Assembly (NCBI RefSeq): GCF_026262505.1
Contig: NC_067204.1
Coordinates: 10,821,797-10,885,796 of the forward strand
Length of the DNA: 64,000 nt
Source: Trichomonas vaginalis G3
Lineage: Eukaryota > Parabasalia > Trichomonadida > Trichomonadidae
Reading direction: 5' to 3'
Positions 61,527-64,000 of this stretch are shown here, in pieces (within the stretch, counting starts at the first letter, position 1; each line of letters starts with the position of its first letter). Both the position numbers and the translations under genes were made by a program. The notes below the pieces were generated by a model. It was not told where the DNA came from. It worked only from the letters and a program-made list of their open reading frames with translations, and searched no databases.

Positions 61527-61810
61527 TGTGCTTTAATTTCCAAAATTTTGTATACATCTTCCTCAAAATTTTTTTTCTTTGGTCTTCCTCTTTCTTTTAT
61601 TGGATAGCCGAGTAGTACGAAATTTTTTTTCAAACGTTCTTTTCCTATTGAAAGTGTTTTTGCCGTATCTTCGAGAGTTACATTTGGATTATTAATGTAT
61701 TCTTGATATTTTTCTTCAATTACGTTGAGAACCTGATCGGCGGGAACGGTTGGGAGTTGAAAAGTTTTAAGATCTTCTGGGTTTTCGAGACGAACCAAGA
61801 TGTCTTCCAT
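61524..61810 (-). CDS. DDE transposase of middle element, N-terminal part
   Basis: The ATG is at 61,808-61,810. The ~95-residue stretch contains a helix-turn-helix-like segment (NVTLEDTAKTLSIGKERLKK) and a basic GRPKKKNFEED link, typical of the DNA-binding start of IS3/IS481-like transposases. It ends exactly where the inner element begins. The catalytic part lies at 35,831-36,520, on the same strand beyond the insertion. Confidence 0.8.
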
Positions 61811-62480
61811 TTTTTAATTTGTAAATTTTTCAATTTTTCAAAAGATAATTTAAAAATACTAGTTATTTGATAAAATTTGTTTATTTTAAATAAAACAATT
61901 TTTTTTGAAAAAATTATATTAATGATTTGAAGGCAAAAGCCAAAAACTTAATAGATAAAACACTCTTTCTATATAGATCAATTTCTATTATTAAATTTAT
62001 AAAAATGGAGAGATTTTGCAAATTATTTTCTAATATATTATATTTATAATCATTTTATTTATCCCATTAATAATTGTGAACCCAGAACATCTTCCCTTCA
62101 AAGTGCCAAGCATCAACACACATTCTCACTCACAAATTTTTAAAACTCATTGCCAAAAATCTAAAAAACTCACAATTTTTTTAAATTGATAACCCTCAAA
62201 CCGTTTCCAATCAATAATTTGAGAGTCTATATGATAATGTAAAAGTTAAAACATTCAAGTATTTAAGTATTTCTTTAAAATATTAAGTTTTTTATTTTTC
62301 CAATAAAATTCTAATATCAAATATTTTTATTTAACGATTAATTTTATTTATATTTTTATAGTTTTTTTTAAGAAAAAATATTGTTAGGTTTTTATGGATT
62401 TTCAATTAATATACAAGATAATTCATAAATGTATATATTTCCAAGTTTTTAAGGATGCAACACTTTACATTTGTAAACTG
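61811..62480. other. Non-coding right part of middle transposon
   Basis: This is AT-rich, with no gene. The transposase promoter presumably lies in the first 100 bp next to 61,811. Confidence 0.5.
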
Positions 62481-62512
62481 TCAAAAATGAAGTCACGCTA
62501 TTTTTCATGCAT

Positions 62513-62653
62513 TACACATTAACTGGAACAAATTACACGCCAAATCAAATGTATCAGCTGAAACCGAAATACACAAATGCAGATACAGAAAGGTTGTGGC
62601 AAATATGGGATACAGATACAGGCATGACCGCTGTTGACACATTCACAGCGTAA
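62513..62653 (+). CDS. Outer-element gene, part after the insertion
   Basis: This plus-strand open stretch ends with TAA at 62,651-62,653. It starts right after the middle element's right end and its flanking hexamer, so it is probably the remainder of the gene at 33,790-34,116. It is rich in T, Y, W and K (QMYQLKPKYTNADTERLWQI). A second, equally open frame exists here, so assignment is tentative. Confidence 0.5.
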   Translation, partial: YTLTGTNYTPNQMYQLKPKYTNADTERLWQIWDTDTGMTAVDTFTA

Positions 62654-63072
62654 TAATAAACATAATTTTTTAATTTCATTTTTAACAAGTTTTTTTAAAT
62701 GTATGTAATGAATAATTCATTAGAATATGATAATGCACATTGTAACAGAATAGAACAATCACCAAATTTTTTTTTTGAAATTAAAAAAAAAATAAAAAGT
62801 ATAAAGTAATCTAACCAAAAAAGATATTTAAAAGAATTTTGGAAAAAACAGAATAAGGATAATGATATTATTTTAGATACACAATCGATGTACTGAAGAA
62901 TAATCCGGTAAAATGATGATATAAAATTAGATTATTTTACAAGTAGCTAAAAGAATAAAACTATAATATAAAATAAATGAAGTTTAATGAAACAATAAAG
63001 GTTAAATAAATAATAAAGATTTTTATTTTATATCAGTATTGAGAAGAAGTAACAGCTGACACTTGGTAGAAA
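62654..63072. other. Non-coding DNA inside outer element
   Basis: This is AT-rich, with no gene. It carries TAAA/AATAAA words after the gene end. Confidence 0.5.
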
Positions 63073-64000
63073 ACTTCTTTATGTCTAGAAAATTCTATCT
63101 TGCCTTTTATTTTTTTCTCGCTGTGAAACGTATTCGGTCATTTTTTTAAAAATTAATTTTTTGTTAGAGATAAGAGCTAAAACTCGGTAAACAACTTTTT
63201 TATGTCTAGAAAATTCTATCTTGCCTTTTATTTTTTTCTCGCTGTGAAACGTATTCGGTCATTTTTTTAAAAATTAATTTTTTGTTAGAGATAAGAGCTA
63301 AAACTCGGTAAACAACTTTTTTATGTCTAGAAAATTCTATCTTGCCTTTTATTTTTTTCTCGCTGTGAAACGTATTCGGTCATTTTTTTAAAAATTAATT
63401 TTTTGTTAGAGATAAGAGCTAAAACTCGGTAAACAACTTCTTTATGTCTAGAAAATTCTATCTTGCCTTTTATTTTTTTCTCGCTGTGAAACGTATTCGG
63501 TCTTTTTTTTAAAAATTAATTTTTTGTTAGAGATAAGAGCTAAAACTTTGCAGACAACTCCCCCATGTCTAGCAAATTTAACATTCGTCTCCCATTTTTA
63601 TATATTTGGTTTAGAAGGTTCGAAAATGCGTAATATGGTCATTAATATTAATTGAAAAGAACCTTGAATTAATTCAATCTGATCTCACAAAATATTTTAA
63701 ATTCCAAACTTTGTAGTTTGAATAGATAATTAGTATTAAACTCAAATAACTAGTTTATTTTTGAATAAAAATTATTTGAATTTATTCAATTTTGTGAATT
63801 TTCCTTCAAAAATCAAGTTTAAATATCTTATTTGCCATATAATTATAAATACAATGAAACATATTCGAAATTGAAAAGAATGACTTTTTCTGTTCTTTCA
63901 ATCATTCAATTTGAATTTTGCAATATTGGATTTCTCATTAAATAGCTATTAAAAACAACAAGCAATTTAACTTACATTCAAATTTATTTGTGTTATATTC
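63073..64000 (-). repeat. Right inverted arm of outer element (incomplete)
   Basis: It mirrors 32,840-33,611. About four and a half subrepeats of roughly 120 bp (63,073-63,560) are present, against three on the left, then unique sequence to the window edge. Confidence 0.9.

Larger units (their letters stand above)
34108..62506. mobile_element. Middle DNA transposon with DDE transposase
   Basis: Inverted ends of about 26 bp (34,108-34,133 and 62,481-62,506) begin GAAAAATAGCGTGACTTCA, differing at one base further in. The flanking hexamers GTGCAT (34,102-34,107) and ATGCAT (62,507-62,512) could be a 6-bp target duplication with one mismatch. Its own DNA, outside the inner element, is about 3.4 kb and holds a hairpin array, a 125-bp tandem repeat and a split DDE (rve-type) transposase gene. 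This fits the eukaryotic IS3/IS481-like or Ginger-like groups reported from protists. The exact superfamily is inferred. Confidence 0.75.
32840..64000. mobile_element. Outer transposon with long inverted arms (right end beyond window)
   Basis: 32,840-33,611 is repeated inverted at 63,073-64,000 with no visible change over long blocks, apart from a different number of 120-bp subrepeats. The right arm runs off the window. Between the arms, without the nested insertions, lie only about 0.9 kb of unique DNA and a short unrecognised gene (33,790-34,116 with its other part near 62,513-62,653). Long inverted arms with subterminal repeats recall Mutator-like elements, but no known transposase is visible, so the superfamily is open. 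It was later struck by the middle element. Confidence 0.75.

Noticed and set aside
62513-62641. Alternative frame after the middle element
   Set aside because: A second open frame with many basic residues exists here, but it ends earlier and is less consistent with the frame before the insertion; neither is certain.

Overview
The window looks like nuclear DNA of a parabasalid protist, most likely Trichomonas vaginalis or a close relative. The reasons are the very AT-rich intergenic DNA, genes without visible introns, a giant ankyrin protein of the trichomonad type, eukaryotic nuclear genes (TBP, a MYST acetyltransferase, an SF3A1-like splicing factor, a RasGAP-like protein), and a dense load of nested mobile elements that includes a 25-kb Maverick/Polinton-like element. 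The species is inferred from style, not from a database search.

Left part (1-29,100). Host genes alternate with repeats: an ankyrin protein (2,914-6,417), a RasGAP-like protein (6,808-9,945, minus), a BTB-like/ankyrin protein (21,999-23,984), a MYST histone acetyltransferase (25,488-26,582), an SF3A1-like protein (27,130-28,257, minus) and TBP (28,424-29,080). The last three suggest a small nuclear housekeeping cluster. Between the second and third genes lies a 9.56-kb Mutator-like non-coding element (11,649-21,210). It has 435-bp inverted ends and a 9-bp target duplication, and is filled with tandem repeats, kilobase-scale palindromes and an array of short hairpins. It sits exactly at the edge of an older 1.58-kb element (10,060-11,643) with 16-bp ends and an 8-bp target duplication. 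Arrays of short hairpins that alternate between two classes occur at 743-1,060, 19,454-20,414 and 34,650-34,835.

Middle (29,100-32,840). This is gene-poor, with a foldback element of about 1.25 kb (29,960-31,211) and one weak hypothetical ORF.

Right part (32,840-64,000). There are three nested elements. The outer one has inverted arms of at least 0.77 kb, carries a short unrecognised gene and runs off the right edge. Inside that gene sits a middle DNA transposon (34,108-62,506) with a DDE (rve-type) transposase gene. Inside that gene sits a 25.0-kb Maverick/Polinton-like element (36,521-61,523) with homopolymer A/T tips, hairpin-bearing inverted ends and a 5-bp TATTG duplication.

The inner element is treated as a fossil. 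It carries an adenine methyltransferase, small amphipathic virion-like proteins, a phage tail-collar-like fibre protein, a retroviral-type integrase, an HNH nuclease, several KilA-N-type proteins, an A32-like packaging ATPase, an SF3 helicase, putative major and minor capsid genes and a coiled-coil structural gene. I see no DNA polymerase B and no adenovirus-type protease. Many genes read whole, but the packaging and structural block is clearly degraded, with about twenty breaks over the whole element. No tRNA, rRNA or CRISPR array was found.
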